A stretch of 64,000 bases of DNA from Chitinophaga niabensis (lineage in GTDB: Bacteria; Bacteroidota; Bacteroidia; Chitinophagales; Chitinophagaceae). Below are positions 55,055-63,756 of the stretch, piece by piece (the stretch's first letter is position 1; each line of letters begins with the position of its first letter). The notes under the pieces were generated by a model. That model was not told the origin of the DNA. It worked only from the letters and a program-made list of their open reading frames with translations, and made no database searches. Position numbers and translations under genes: made by a program. The stretch is taken from positions 1,550,001 to 1,614,000 of the forward strand of contig NZ_FSRA01000001.1 of the NCBI RefSeq assembly GCF_900129465.1. Reading direction: 5' to 3'.

Positions 55055-56236
55055 ATGCGTCTACGTTTTGTGCTATTGCTCATAGCCATTCCTTTTACCG
55101 GTTTAGCAAAAGACCCCATTCTTACAGGGGCTGACCAGCTATCTGCTTACCTGCCTTCCCTGAAAGGGAAAAAAGTGGGCATGTTAGTGAACCAGACCTC
55201 CCTTATCGGCGGTAAGTCCATCGTAGACAGCCTGCTCACTTTAGGGGTGAACATTAAAATGATCTTTGGCCCGGAGCATGGTTTCCGCGCAAATGCCAGT
55301 AACGGCGCAAAGGTGGCGGATGAAATAGATGCCAAAACCGGCATCCCTATTATCTCCTTATATGGCGCACGTAAGAAACCCACTAAAAAAGAACTGGATG
55401 CGCTGGACATTATGATCTTTGATATCCAGGACGTAGGCTGCCGTTTCTATACGAATATCAATACCCTCCGGGATATCATGGAAGCCTGCGCGGAGAATGG
55501 CAAGGAGCTGATCATCCTGGACAGACCTAACCCCAACGCCTATGTGGATGGGCCAATATTGGATATGAAGTATAAATCCGGCATCGGGCAGTTTCCCATT
55601 CCTATCACCCATGGCATGACCGTTGGTGAATTTGCGCAAATGGTGAACGGAGAAGGATGGATGGCCGGAAAAATAAAATGTAAGATCAGGGTCATTAAGG
55701 TGAAGAACTATACCCACGATATGGATTATACTTTACCGGTAGGCCCTTCGCCTAACCTGAATACCCAGCAGTCCGTATTACTTTATCCTTCCCTGTGTTT
55801 ATTTGAAGGTACCATTATCAGCCAGGGACGGGGAACACAAATGCCTTTTACGGTATTGGGGGCACCTTTATTAAAAGGGATCTATCCTTTTACTTTTACC
55901 CCGGTGAGCATTCCCGGTAAATCTGAGACGCCGCTGCACCAGGACCAGGCCTGTTATGGATTAGACCTCAGGAATTACAATACCGCAGCTATCCGTAAAG
56001 CAGGTAAGGTGCATATTGCCTGGATGATAGAAATGTACAAAGCTTATCCGGATAAGGCAAAGTTCTTCGACAGGTCGCAGAGCAAACAAATGGGGAATAT
56101 AGATTTCCTGGCAGGCGTTGCAAAATTTAAAGAACAGATCATAGCGGGGAAAAGTGAGGAAGAAATTCGCCAAAGTTGGGAACCGGGATTGAGCGCATAT
56201 AAGAAGATGCGTAAAAAATATCTTTTATATCCCTGA
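55055..56236 (+). CDS. namZ: Exo-beta-N-acetylmuramidase (DUF1343, GH171)
   Basis: 393 residues with signal peptide MRLRFVLLLIAIPFTGLAK. Family signatures: VGMLVNQTSLI, FGPEHGFRAN (Glu74-His75), DIQDVGCRFYTNINTLRDIMEA, DRPNPNAYVDGP, PITHGMTVGEFA and PSPNLNT. DUF1343 proteins were shown to be exo-acting muramidases that release N-acetylmuramic acid from disaccharides of peptidoglycan. It is predicted periplasmic or secreted, in cell-wall recycling or scavenging. It is monocistronic with a terminator. Confidence 0.88.
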   Translation: MRLRFVLLLIAIPFTGLAKDPILTGADQLSAYLPSLKGKKVGMLVNQTSLIGGKSIVDSLLTLGVNIKMIFGPEHGFRANASNGAKVADEIDAKTGIPIISLYGARKKPTKKELDALDIMIFDIQDVGCRFYTNINTLRDIMEACAENGKELIILDRPNPNAYVDGPILDMKYKSGIGQFPIPITHGMTVGEFAQMVNGEGWMAGKIKCKIRVIKVKNYTHDMDYTLPVGPSPNLNTQQSVLLYPSLCLFEGTIISQGRGTQMPFTVLGAPLLKGIYPFTFTPVSIPGKSETPLHQDQACYGLDLRNYNTAAIRKAGKVHIAWMIEMYKAYPDKAKFFDRSQSKQMGNIDFLAGVAKFKEQIIAGKSEEEIRQSWEPGLSAYKKMRKKYLLYP

Positions 56237-56264
56237 TAAACAGCCGTTTGTAAGTTATTTCAAG

Positions 56265-56296
56265 AAACCTGCGCATGTCGCAGGTTTTCTTTTTTA
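56265..56296 (+). terminator. Rho-independent terminator after namZ
   Basis: A 9-bp stem AAACCTGCG / CGCAGGTTT (56265-56273, 56279-56287) with a 5-nt loop, extended by a bulged AAG/CTT, then a T-run. Confidence 0.85.
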
Positions 56297-56364
56297 CCTA
56301 ACGGCACAGGAATTGCCAAACAACAGTAGCGGGGAATATGCTCCTTATCATATAAAACAATTTC

Positions 56365-58077
56365 ATGGCTTTAAGGAAAAAGAACATAAAAACTACATTA
56401 CCAAAGACGCCCACAGGCATAACAGGGCTGGATGAAATAACGAAGGGCGGTTTGCCCACGGGGCGCCCGACCCTTTTTTGTGGAGGCGCAGGGGCAGGGA
56501 AAACACTTTTTGCAATTGAATTTATTGTACGGGGCGTTATAGATTATGGAGAGCCGGGTGTGATCCTCACTTTCGAGGAAAAGGCGGAAGACCTGCAAAT
56601 GAATGTGGCCTCTATGGGCTACGATCTCCAAAAACTGGAAAAGGACGGTCTGCTAAAAATAGACTTTGTGCATATTGACAGAAGTGAGATAGAGGAAACA
56701 GGGGAATATGATCTGAGTGGGCTCTTCATCCGGCTGGACCATGCCATTAATAGTATTGGTGCCAAACGGGTTGTATTGGATACTATAGAAAACCTCTTTG
56801 GTGGTTTAACGAACGAGGGCATCCTGCGGGCAGAGCTTCGCAGGTTATTTGCCTGGTTGAAGGAAAAGGGCGTAACGGCTGTGATCACTGCGGAGAAAGG
56901 AGATGGCACGCTAACCCGCCACGGGCTGGAGGAATATGTGTCTGATTGCGTGATCCTGCTGGACCACAGGGTGAACGACCAGATCTCTACCCGTCGTTTA
57001 AGGGTGGTGAAATATCGGGGTTCAGAACATGGTACCAATGAATATCCTTTCCTGATAGAAGAAAACGGTATTTCTGTATTACCTATCACTTCTTTAAAAC
57101 TGGAAAACAAGGTTTCCACGCAAAGGGTGTCCACAGGGATAGCAGGAATGGATATGATGATGAGCGGCAAAGGATTTTACCGTGGCAGCTCTGTACTGGT
57201 ATCAGGCACGGCCGGAACTGGTAAAACGAGTATTGCCGCTAATTTTGTAGATGCTGCCTGTAAAAGGAAAGAGCGCTGCCTCTATTTTGCATTTGAGGAA
57301 TCACCGGCGCAGATCATACGTAATATGGGATCCATTGGTCTTGACCTGCAAAAACATGTGGATGCAGGTTTGCTGCATTTCCATGCCTCCAGGCCAACTT
57401 TATATGGCCTGGAAATGCACCTGGTAACGATCCATAAAAAGATCCAGGAACTGAAACCCCGTATTGTTGTGCTGGATCCCATCACCAACCTGATCACTGC
57501 TGGCCTGATGCCGGAAGTGAAATCCATCCTGATCCGGCTGATCGATTTCCTGCAGCATAACCAGATCACGGTGATGTTTACGGCACTTAATTTGAACACT
57601 ATTGTGAGTGAACAGACGGATGAGGGCGTATCCTCCCTGGTGGATGCATGGGTCACCATCAGGTATATTGAAACCAACGCGGAACGCAACCGGGGATTGT
57701 ATATTATGAAGTCCCGCGGTATGAAGCATTCCAACAAGATACGCGAGTTTATCATCAGTGATGATGGGCTTGACCTGGTGGATGTTTATAATGGCCCGGA
57801 TGGCACTATCCTTACAGGTTCTGCCAGGGAGGCACAGCAGCTGGCAGAAGCCACCGGTGCGGAAATGCGCAGTTATACTTTAGGCCGGAAAGATAAGCAG
57901 ATAGACAGGAAGCGCAAAGTGCTGGAAGCCAAAGTAGCATCCCTGCAGGAAGAATTTGCTACTATTCAGGATGAACTGTATCAGTCGTATGTGGAAGAGG
58001 ACCTCCGTAAGGAGATCATGGAAAAGAACCGTAGTCAGTTATCACAAAAGAGTAGCAATGGCAAAAGAAAAAACTAA
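56365..58077 (+). CDS. kaiC: KaiC-family double-domain RecA-like ATPase
   Basis: 570 residues, two KaiC domains. CI (about 14-245): [17 protein letters not shown], Walker A G41-A-G-A-G-K46-T47, paired Glu71-Glu72, Walker B Asp139. CII (about 255-480): Walker A G281-T-A-G-T-G-K287-T288, Glu311-Glu312, Walker B Asp371. The segment [13 protein letters not shown] aligns with the phosphosite loop of cyanobacterial KaiC and puts Ser423 and Ser424 at the phospho-acceptor places (Ser-Thr there). The C-terminus (about 509-556) is a charged coiled-coil instead of the KaiA-binding tail. It overlaps kaiB by 20 bp and heads a kaiC-kaiB-kaiB-kinase-regulator operon. It is probably a hexameric, phosphorylation-state signalling or timing ATPase. 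Confidence 0.93.
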   Translation: MALRKKNIKTTLPKTPTGITGLDEITKGGLPTGRPTLFCGGAGAGKTLFAIEFIVRGVIDYGEPGVILTFEEKAEDLQMNVASMGYDLQKLEKDGLLKIDFVHIDRSEIEETGEYDLSGLFIRLDHAINSIGAKRVVLDTIENLFGGLTNEGILRAELRRLFAWLKEKGVTAVITAEKGDGTLTRHGLEEYVSDCVILLDHRVNDQISTRRLRVVKYRGSEHGTNEYPFLIEENGISVLPITSLKLENKVSTQRVSTGIAGMDMMMSGKGFYRGSSVLVSGTAGTGKTSIAANFVDAACKRKERCLYFAFEESPAQIIRNMGSIGLDLQKHVDAGLLHFHASRPTLYGLEMHLVTIHKKIQELKPRIVVLDPITNLITAGLMPEVKSILIRLIDFLQHNQITVMFTALNLNTIVSEQTDEGVSSLVDAWVTIRYIETNAERNRGLYIMKSRGMKHSNKIREFIISDDGLDLVDVYNGPDGTILTGSAREAQQLAEATGAEMRSYTLGRKDKQIDRKRKVLEAKVASLQEEFATIQDELYQSYVEEDLRKEIMEKNRSQLSQKSSNGKRKN

Positions 58078-58369
58078 ACAGGCAAAAGCAGAAAAATGGG
58101 AGTTGCGTTTATACATTGCCGGTAATACACCGAAATCAATGACGGCGCTCGCCAATCTGAAAAGATACTGCGAACAGCATCTGCCTGATAAATACACACT
58201 GGAAATAATCGACCTCCTGGTGCAGCCTCAACTTGCTGCGGGAGATCAGATCTTTGCCATTCCAACATTGGTACGTAAAGTTCCGGTCCCCATCCGTAAG
58301 ATCATAGGCGACCTGTCCAACGAAGAAAAAGTATTGGTTGGACTTAACATCAGACCCATAAAAAAATAA
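58058..58369 (+). CDS. kaiB: KaiB-like protein 1
   Basis: 103 residues from the ATG at 58058; a longer frame from 57956 lies inside kaiC. The KaiB fold is evident: strand [40 protein letters not shown], then the conserved [35 protein letters not shown]. KaiB proteins switch fold and bind the CI ring of KaiC to sequester other partners. The N-terminus is a Lys-rich leader ([13 protein letters not shown]). Its start inside kaiC suggests translational coupling. The second kaiB starts 1 bp after its stop. Confidence 0.93.
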   Translation: MAKEKTKQAKAEKWELRLYIAGNTPKSMTALANLKRYCEQHLPDKYTLEIIDLLVQPQLAAGDQIFAIPTLVRKVPVPIRKIIGDLSNEEKVLVGLNIRPIKK

Positions 58370-58370
58370 G

Positions 58371-58694
58371 ATGCGAAAAAATGAAGAACAGCAGTTGAAC
58401 ATCAATCCATCCGCCCCCAAAGCTGAGTTTGTTCTTCGCTTATTTGTAACGGGTGCCTCGCCTAATTCTGTTCGGGCTATTTCAAATCTGAAAGAGCTTT
58501 GTGAACAATATCTGCCAGGGAAGTATTCGCTGGAGGTAATAGACGTGTACCAGGAAACGGAGGTGGCACAGCAGGAACAGATAGTGGCACTTCCCTTGCT
58601 GATAAAGAAATATCCTTTCCCGGAAAGGCGGTTGATCGGAGACTTATCTGATACTGACAAAGTATTAAAAGGCCTTGGTTTAAAAGCTCACTGA
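58371..58694 (+). CDS. kaiB: KaiB-like protein 2
   Basis: 107 residues. Same fold as the first: EFVLRLFVTGASPNSVRAISNLKELCEQYLPGKYSLEVIDVY, then QIVALPLLIKKYPFPERRLIGDLSDTDKVLKGLGL. It differs most in the loop before the second half (QETEVAQQE) and in the N-terminus. Two divergent KaiB copies beside one KaiC suggest competing or sequential partners. Its TGA stop shares one base with the ATG of the kinase gene. Confidence 0.93.
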   Translation: MRKNEEQQLNINPSAPKAEFVLRLFVTGASPNSVRAISNLKELCEQYLPGKYSLEVIDVYQETEVAQQEQIVALPLLIKKYPFPERRLIGDLSDTDKVLKGLGLKAH

Positions 58695-60031
58695 TGGAAG
58701 AACATTCAACAACTAACATAGCAGCACTACAGGCTGAGCTGGAAGAATTACGGCATCAGCTGTGGGAAGCGCAGGAAACCATAGATGCTATCCGCACAGG
58801 GCAGATAGACGCCATTGTAGTAAATGGTGAAAATGGCCATGAGCTGTATACGCTGAAAACAGCGGATTACAGTTACAGGGTGTTCATTGAAAAAATGACG
58901 GAGGGAGCCGTATCGCTCAATTACGAAGGCGTTATCCTCTACTGCAATTCCCAGTTTGCCTCTTTGCTGAACATGCCCATTTCCAAAGTGATCGGCATGG
59001 CTTTCCAGGACTTTGTGCCGGAAGGAAGTAAACGTCACCTCCGCCGCCTGTTTGAAAACAGCTGGTCTAAAGACTGTAAGGAAGAAGTGTTACTGCGTAC
59101 CTGCGACCTGGAAATACCGGTGCTGCTTTCGCTCACAGCCCTGGAGTTCAATGAGAACATGGCCCTGAGCATTATTGTTACGGACCTCACTGCCCAAAAG
59201 AGGACCCAGCAGGAGCTGGAAAGGAAAAATGCACAGCTGGCCAGGATGAACCATGAGTTGGGATTGAGCAATCACGACCTGCAGCAGTTTGCTTCCGTAG
59301 CCTCGCATGATCTGCAGGAACCCCTCCGTAAGATCCAGATGTTCTCCAACCTCCTGAAAGAACATAATAAGAAAATACTTTCCAGCGAATCAAAAAGGTT
59401 CCTGGATAAAATAGTCAATTCCGCCAAGCGGATGAAAGCCCTGATCCTGGATATACTCAGCTATTCCAGGTTATCTGCCGCCAACAATATATTTGAAGAA
59501 GTTGATCTCAACGACATCGTAAAGGACCTGCTGGAAGATTTTGAGCTGATCATCCAGGAGAAAGATGCAGAGATCCGGGTAGGGGAACTGCCGCAGATCG
59601 AAGCCAACAGAGGGCAGATCAGGCAGGTATTTCAGAACATGGTATCCAACGCCCTGAAGTTCTCTAAGCCGGACCAGGTACCTGTTATTGAGATCAGCAG
59701 TACCTACCTGGGAGAAAAGTCGTTTAATGCCCCGCCACAGCCGGAAGGGCCTTATTGTTTGATCCGTATAAAAGATAATGGAATAGGATTTGACCAGAAG
59801 TATGAGAACCATATCTTTGCACTGTTTGAACGGCTACATTCAAAAGATAGTTACGAAGGCAGTGGGATAGGCTTGTCTATCACCAAGAAGATCATAGAGA
59901 AACATGATGGCTTGGTGCAGGCCTGGGGGATATCCGGAGAAGGGGCTGAGTTTTTACTGTTATTACCCGTCTCCCAGGAGAAAAATAAACACCATGTATC
60001 TACCCAAGAAGATCTTATTGGCCGAGGATGA
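58694..60031 (+). CDS. Cytoplasmic PAS-domain sensor histidine kinase of the Kai operon
   Basis: 445 residues without membrane helices. N-terminal coiled coil (about 8-35, ALQAELEELRHQLWEAQE), PAS domain (about 60-170, from YRVFIEKMTEGAVSLNYEG to IIVTDLTAQK), second coiled coil, HisKA with phospho-acceptor His205 (FASVASHDLQEPLRKI), HATPase_c with N319 (QNMVSNALKFS), D361-N-G-I-G and G389-S-G-I-G. It is coupled to kaiB2 by one base and overlaps the response regulator by 38 bp. In the analogous cyanobacterial design the kinase SasA reads KaiC; here the reading domain could be the PAS/coiled coil rather than a KaiB-like domain. Confidence 0.92.
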   Translation: MEEHSTTNIAALQAELEELRHQLWEAQETIDAIRTGQIDAIVVNGENGHELYTLKTADYSYRVFIEKMTEGAVSLNYEGVILYCNSQFASLLNMPISKVIGMAFQDFVPEGSKRHLRRLFENSWSKDCKEEVLLRTCDLEIPVLLSLTALEFNENMALSIIVTDLTAQKRTQQELERKNAQLARMNHELGLSNHDLQQFASVASHDLQEPLRKIQMFSNLLKEHNKKILSSESKRFLDKIVNSAKRMKALILDILSYSRLSAANNIFEEVDLNDIVKDLLEDFELIIQEKDAEIRVGELPQIEANRGQIRQVFQNMVSNALKFSKPDQVPVIEISSTYLGEKSFNAPPQPEGPYCLIRIKDNGIGFDQKYENHIFALFERLHSKDSYEGSGIGLSITKKIIEKHDGLVQAWGISGEGAEFLLLLPVSQEKNKHHVSTQEDLIGRG

Positions 60032-60383
60032 TAAGGATGACCAGGATTTCTTTCACGACTTCCTGCAGGAAAGAGAAGATATACTTTTATTACCCATTGC
60101 CAGCAATGGAGAAGAATTGCTGGAATACCTGGATAATACAACAGAACTGCCAGATGCCATTATACTGGACCAGAACATGCCCAAGCTCAATGGGCTGCAA
60201 ACCTTACAGCAGCTAAAAATTACCAGCCGGTATTCAGATATTACGGTAATGGTGTATTCCACTTCCACAGACGATAATCTTATCAAAGAAAGCAATATGC
60301 TTGGCGCAACCCTGGTAGTGAGCAAACCCAGCAGCTACAAGGGTTATCAGCGCATGATAGATGAGCTGATCAGCCATCTGTAA
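59994..60383 (+). CDS. Single-domain response regulator (CheY-like)
   Basis: 130 residues from the ATG at 59994, inside the end of the kinase gene. Receiver residues: Asp12-Asp13 acidic pocket (LLAEDDKDD), phospho-acceptor Asp59 (IILDQNMP), Thr90 (VYSTSTDD) and Lys111 (VVSKPSS). There is no output domain, so it must act by protein contact or phosphorelay. This Rcp1/CheY-like class is common behind soluble PAS kinases. It closes the Kai operon; a weak CGGCG/CGCCG hairpin (60403-60429) follows. Confidence 0.92.
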   Translation: MYLPKKILLAEDDKDDQDFFHDFLQEREDILLLPIASNGEELLEYLDNTTELPDAIILDQNMPKLNGLQTLQQLKITSRYSDITVMVYSTSTDDNLIKESNMLGATLVVSKPSSYKGYQRMIDELISHL

Positions 60384-60455
60384 GCTGAAGTGAGTGACAC
60401 AACGGCGGCTGAATAGTGAACGATCGCCGGCTACATAAATCTTTTATTCTGCCAG

Positions 60456-61559
60456 ATGGATTATACAAGTTTAGCCAGGAGGTTCACGTCTCGTTTTCCG
60501 TTGCTCAGCTACCTGGGCACACAGATCAATTTCTGGATCATTTCCAATATTTTCCTGGGGAGCATCCTGCATTTGCAGGCCTTATCCCTTGAAGAAACCT
60601 CTCATATAAAAACGTTGGTAAGCTACGGGCAGATAGCAAGGGTGGCTATTATGCTGGGCTTTTTGTATGGCATAGCATTAGGCTTAACAGACTGGTACCT
60701 GGACAAGCGGCGTTTTTATAAGCGGCTTTCCATGGGTAAGATCATCCTGTTTAAAACAGTCGTTTCCGTTAGTTTGATCTTCCTGATCCTGATCCTGATA
60801 AGGGGGGCCTTCTGGCGCTTAAGCATGAGCCACAAGGCATGGTCCTACCTGTTTTATATTATGCTGCTCTATTACCTGGCCATGACCATGGTCATCAACT
60901 TCATTAACCAGGTGAACAAAAAATACGGGCCAGGTGTACTGGTGCCTTTGTTGCTGGGCAAATACAGGAACCCAAGGGAAGAAGAACGCATCTTTATGTT
61001 CATGGACCTGCAATCTTCCACCGCTATTGCAGAGCAGTTAGGCCATCTGAAATACAGCGCATTCATCCGTGATAGTTTTATGGACATTAACCAGGTATTG
61101 TTACCTTTTAATGCAGATGTGTATCAATATGTGGGCGATGAAATTGTAGTGACCTGGCGGATAGATGAAGGGCTCAAAGATCTTTCCTGCGTAAGGTTCT
61201 TCTTTGGTTGTGAATACCGTTTCTTTGAACGTATGGATTATTATTTGTCCAATTACGGGGTGCAGCCCCGTTTTAAAGCGGCCCTGCATATGGGGAAAGT
61301 AATGGCGGTGGAGATCGGAGAGGTAAAGCGGGATATTGCCTATCATGGAGATACGCTGAATACAGCATCCAGGATCCAAAGTGTTTGCAACGATTACAAT
61401 AAACTGCTGCTTATTTCCACTTATATGCTGGAAGCGATGGGAGAACAACGTGCGCTCCTCCGTACTACGCCACTAGGTATGATACGTTTAAAGGGTAAAG
61501 CAGCGGAAGTAGGCATTGCCAGTATAGAAGGATTAGATAATCAAACTTCGCCTGTATAA
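60456..61559 (+). CDS. Membrane-bound class III adenylate/guanylate cyclase
   Basis: 367 residues. Four membrane helices (about 24-41, 60-80, 97-118, 128-151) are followed by a cyclase homology domain (about 176-360). Metal-binding Asp184 (FMDLQSSTAIAEQLG) and Asp228 (YVGDEIVVTW) are present, as are the transition-state pair Asn302 and Arg306 (HGDTLNTASRIQ). It should convert ATP, or possibly GTP, to a cyclic nucleotide. It starts 72 bp after the response regulator on the same strand and could be an output of the Kai module or an independent gene. The Crp-like regulator in this window lacks an obvious cAMP site. It overlaps the convergent methyltransferase by 19 bp. Confidence 0.9.
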   Translation: MDYTSLARRFTSRFPLLSYLGTQINFWIISNIFLGSILHLQALSLEETSHIKTLVSYGQIARVAIMLGFLYGIALGLTDWYLDKRRFYKRLSMGKIILFKTVVSVSLIFLILILIRGAFWRLSMSHKAWSYLFYIMLLYYLAMTMVINFINQVNKKYGPGVLVPLLLGKYRNPREEERIFMFMDLQSSTAIAEQLGHLKYSAFIRDSFMDINQVLLPFNADVYQYVGDEIVVTWRIDEGLKDLSCVRFFFGCEYRFFERMDYYLSNYGVQPRFKAALHMGKVMAVEIGEVKRDIAYHGDTLNTASRIQSVCNDYNKLLLISTYMLEAMGEQRALLRTTPLGMIRLKGKAAEVGIASIEGLDNQTSPV

Positions 61560-62296
61560 ACTTCCGTATCATAATGGAACTTCACCCTGCCATTCACCTG
61601 GTGGCGTTGAAAAATATCCTTCAGTAACTGCTGAAATGCTGCGTCTTCTGTGGGCACATAGGAGGAGGAGTTAGCCCTTCCGAGAAAACCGGCTTCATCA
61701 AATTCCTGGTAGCTGGGGAAGATCATCTTTTCATATTTCCCTTCTTTAAAGAATGCTTTAAAATCAGCCGGGGATAGTTTCTGGTGGTTTACCTCATTAT
61801 AGTCTGCTGTTCTTTCGCGCAATAACCGGTCATAATCCTTTGAAAAATTATCTGTGTTCACCTGCCGGTTGTTCCAGATCAGGGCAGCCTGTGCGGAGGG
61901 TTTCAGGATCCTTTGGAACTCCGTGCGGGCTTCCGCTGTGTTGAACCAGTGGAAGGCCTGTGCGCAGACAATGAGGTCTATGGTATGGTCTTTTAAGCCG
62001 GTATTGGCGGCAGGAGCGTTGATGGACATGTACTTACCGGGGTATGTTTCCTGCAGCATGGCGTCTGCTGCTTCCCGCATTCCTGTGTTGGGTTCTATGG
62101 CATAGACCTTGCATCCGAGGTTGAGCAGGTGTTTGGTGAAGATACCGGTACCTGAGCCGATATCAGCTACTGTGGATGCTTCGGATAACCCCGTTCTTTT
62201 GCGGAGATAAGTAAGTACCTCCGGTGGGTAGTCAGGCCTGTATTTGATATAGTCCTGCACCTTGTTAGAGAATCGTTGGGTGGAGTCTTTAGTCAT
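61541..62296 (-). CDS. Class I SAM-dependent methyltransferase
   Basis: 251 residues. N-terminal RFSNKVQDYIKYRPDYPPEVLTYL is typical of a UbiE-like/type 11 subgroup. Motif I is VADIGSGTGIFTKHLL, motif II VYAIEPNTGMREAAD, and the IVCAQAFHWFN block is the acceptor-side motif of this group. The substrate is unknown. It is monocistronic and convergent with the cyclase. Confidence 0.88.
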   Translation of the reverse strand: MTKDSTQRFSNKVQDYIKYRPDYPPEVLTYLRKRTGLSEASTVADIGSGTGIFTKHLLNLGCKVYAIEPNTGMREAADAMLQETYPGKYMSINAPAANTGLKDHTIDLIVCAQAFHWFNTAEARTEFQRILKPSAQAALIWNNRQVNTDNFSKDYDRLLRERTADYNEVNHQKLSPADFKAFFKEGKYEKMIFPSYQEFDEAGFLGRANSSSYVPTEDAAFQQLLKDIFQRHQVNGRVKFHYDTEVYTGEV

Positions 62297-62363
62297 AGGG
62301 TAAAGATAAGGATTCCCGATGGAATACCCTATCTTAAGCCTATGTAAAGCCTATGTGAATAGG

Positions 62364-62846
62364 TTAGATCTCCTTCGGCAGGATACCCAGTTGCTGCAGA
62401 AAGCTCAGCCGGTCTGTATATACCTGTGTAGTCACCACTTTGCCATCTTTCAACTGGTAAATGCCCAAACCATCGTTATTGACAGCTTTGCCCGTGGGCG
62501 CATAGGCGGCAAACTGGCCGGTGTGCGTGCCCTGGAATTTCCATCTTACCATTACTTTATCACCTTCTGCAATGTACTCCTGTACATCCCAATGTGCATC
62601 TGCAAATCCTTTAAGGATCCCATTGAGCGTTGTTTCAAAACCGGCGGGGCCTTTTACACCTTGTATGGCCGTGTATTCAGGAGATACGAGGTCCTGCAGT
62701 AAATGCAGGTGGCGTTTGTTCAATGCTTCTTCATACAATTTCCGTACTACTTCTTTGTTCTTTTCCATGGTTCCTTTTTTAATAGTCTGTGCATGCGTAA
62801 GGCCTGCGGTGTGCAGCACCAGCAATAGCATATAAATTGGTTTCAT
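62364..62846 (-). CDS. Secreted SnoaL-like / ester-cyclase-like protein
   Basis: 160 residues from the ATG at 62846, chosen for the signal peptide (MKPIYMLLLVLHTAGLTHAQ). The SnoaL pattern is clear: NKEVVRKLYEEALNKRHLHLLQDLVSPEY, VMVRWKFQGTHTGQFAAYAPTGKAV and GLGIYQLKDGKVVTTQVYTDRLSFLQQLG. Proteins of this type bind or cyclise small ligands; no activity can be assigned. It lies 48 bp from the methyltransferase gene on the same strand. Confidence 0.85.
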   Translation of the reverse strand: MKPIYMLLLVLHTAGLTHAQTIKKGTMEKNKEVVRKLYEEALNKRHLHLLQDLVSPEYTAIQGVKGPAGFETTLNGILKGFADAHWDVQEYIAEGDKVMVRWKFQGTHTGQFAAYAPTGKAVNNDGLGIYQLKDGKVVTTQVYTDRLSFLQQLGILPKEI

Positions 62847-62916
62847 TGTGATGATTTGATACAGCAAAACTAGTTGCAGGAGAAATTCCGGCCTTGTAAA
62901 AAATCATTGATCTGAT

Positions 62917-63684
62917 CTACCAGAGGGGAGGGGTCTTGATAAAATCCGTGGGTGTTTTACCCGTGAAGAGTTTGAAGTCCTTGTTAAAGTGAGGCTGATC
63001 GAAATAGCCGGCATTGAATGCTACTTCCGAGAGGGTTTCTTTGGTGAACCCATTGCTTACAATGGATTTCATACGGATGATGTTGGAGAACTGTTTGGGG
63101 GAAACACCTACTACACGCCTGAAACGTTTTTCAAAGGCATCCTGGCTGATATAAAGGGATTGGGCAAGTTCTTTTATTTTGATAACACCTTTTGCAGCAT
63201 GGATCTTTTCCAGTGCAGCCAATACGAGTTTATCCGGTTCGCCGGGGTATAGTTTGGACCGGAGGTATTGTTCTACGAGCCGTATGCGTTCCGTGTTATT
63301 GGTGGCTTCGGCTAACTGGTCTTCGATGGCGGATACATCCTTGTAGATATTATCCAGGGAAACGCTGCTGTCGTATAATTCGTAGAGGGGGGCTTTGATG
63401 AAGGCATTGGCGCCGGCTTCGTTGAATACCACCATGAGGTTGGCGGAGTGCCTGGCGTAGTTTACCAGTTTGCCGGACCTTCTTAAACCGGAGATCATGG
63501 AGGCCGGGAGATCGTTCTTTGCGTTGTTCTCCAGGAAGCTCACCTGCCCTTTAAAGCGGAAAACCATTACCAGGGAAGTATCCGGCATGATGTGGTTCAC
63601 CTGTTCATCCTGCATTTCAACGATGAGGTAATGTTTGATGAAAGGGCTTAAACTGGCGGATGGTATGTGTTTTTCTACGGTCAC
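62917..63684 (-). CDS. AraC-family transcriptional regulator
   Basis: 255 residues. The N-terminal cupin-like sensor domain (SPFIKHYLIVEMQDEQVNHIMPDTSLVMVFRF) resembles the DUF6597 type. The C-terminal double HTH has KIKELAQSLYISQDAFEKRFRRVVGVSPKQFSNIIRM and LSEVAFNAGYFDQPHFNKDFKLFTGKTPTDF. The ligand is unknown. It is divergent from the TetR gene with 72 bp between starts, so both may share that intergenic control region. Confidence 0.92.
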   Translation of the reverse strand: MTVEKHIPSASLSPFIKHYLIVEMQDEQVNHIMPDTSLVMVFRFKGQVSFLENNAKNDLPASMISGLRRSGKLVNYARHSANLMVVFNEAGANAFIKAPLYELYDSSVSLDNIYKDVSAIEDQLAEATNNTERIRLVEQYLRSKLYPGEPDKLVLAALEKIHAAKGVIKIKELAQSLYISQDAFEKRFRRVVGVSPKQFSNIIRMKSIVSNGFTKETLSEVAFNAGYFDQPHFNKDFKLFTGKTPTDFIKTPPLW

Positions 63685-63716
63685 TTAAAAATAAAGGTAA
63701 GACTATTGAAGAAATA

Positions 63717-63748
63717 TTTGGCGATAAGACCGATCGGTCTTATCTTTG
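63717..63748 (+). promoter_or_regulatory. TetR promoter with 22-bp palindromic operator
   Basis: TTTG (63717-63720), 20 nt, TATCTTTG (63741-63748), both perfect consensus matches. Between and into the -7 box lies a perfect 22-bp palindrome (63723-63744), half site GATAAGACCGA followed by its mirror. The start codon is only 8 bp after the -7 box, so the leader would be about 2-4 nt. Confidence 0.85.
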
Positions 63749-63756
63749 TTCCCGTT

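Noticed and set aside
56365..61559. A kaiA gene near kaiBC
   Set aside because: Every gene of the cluster was identified and none has KaiA features.
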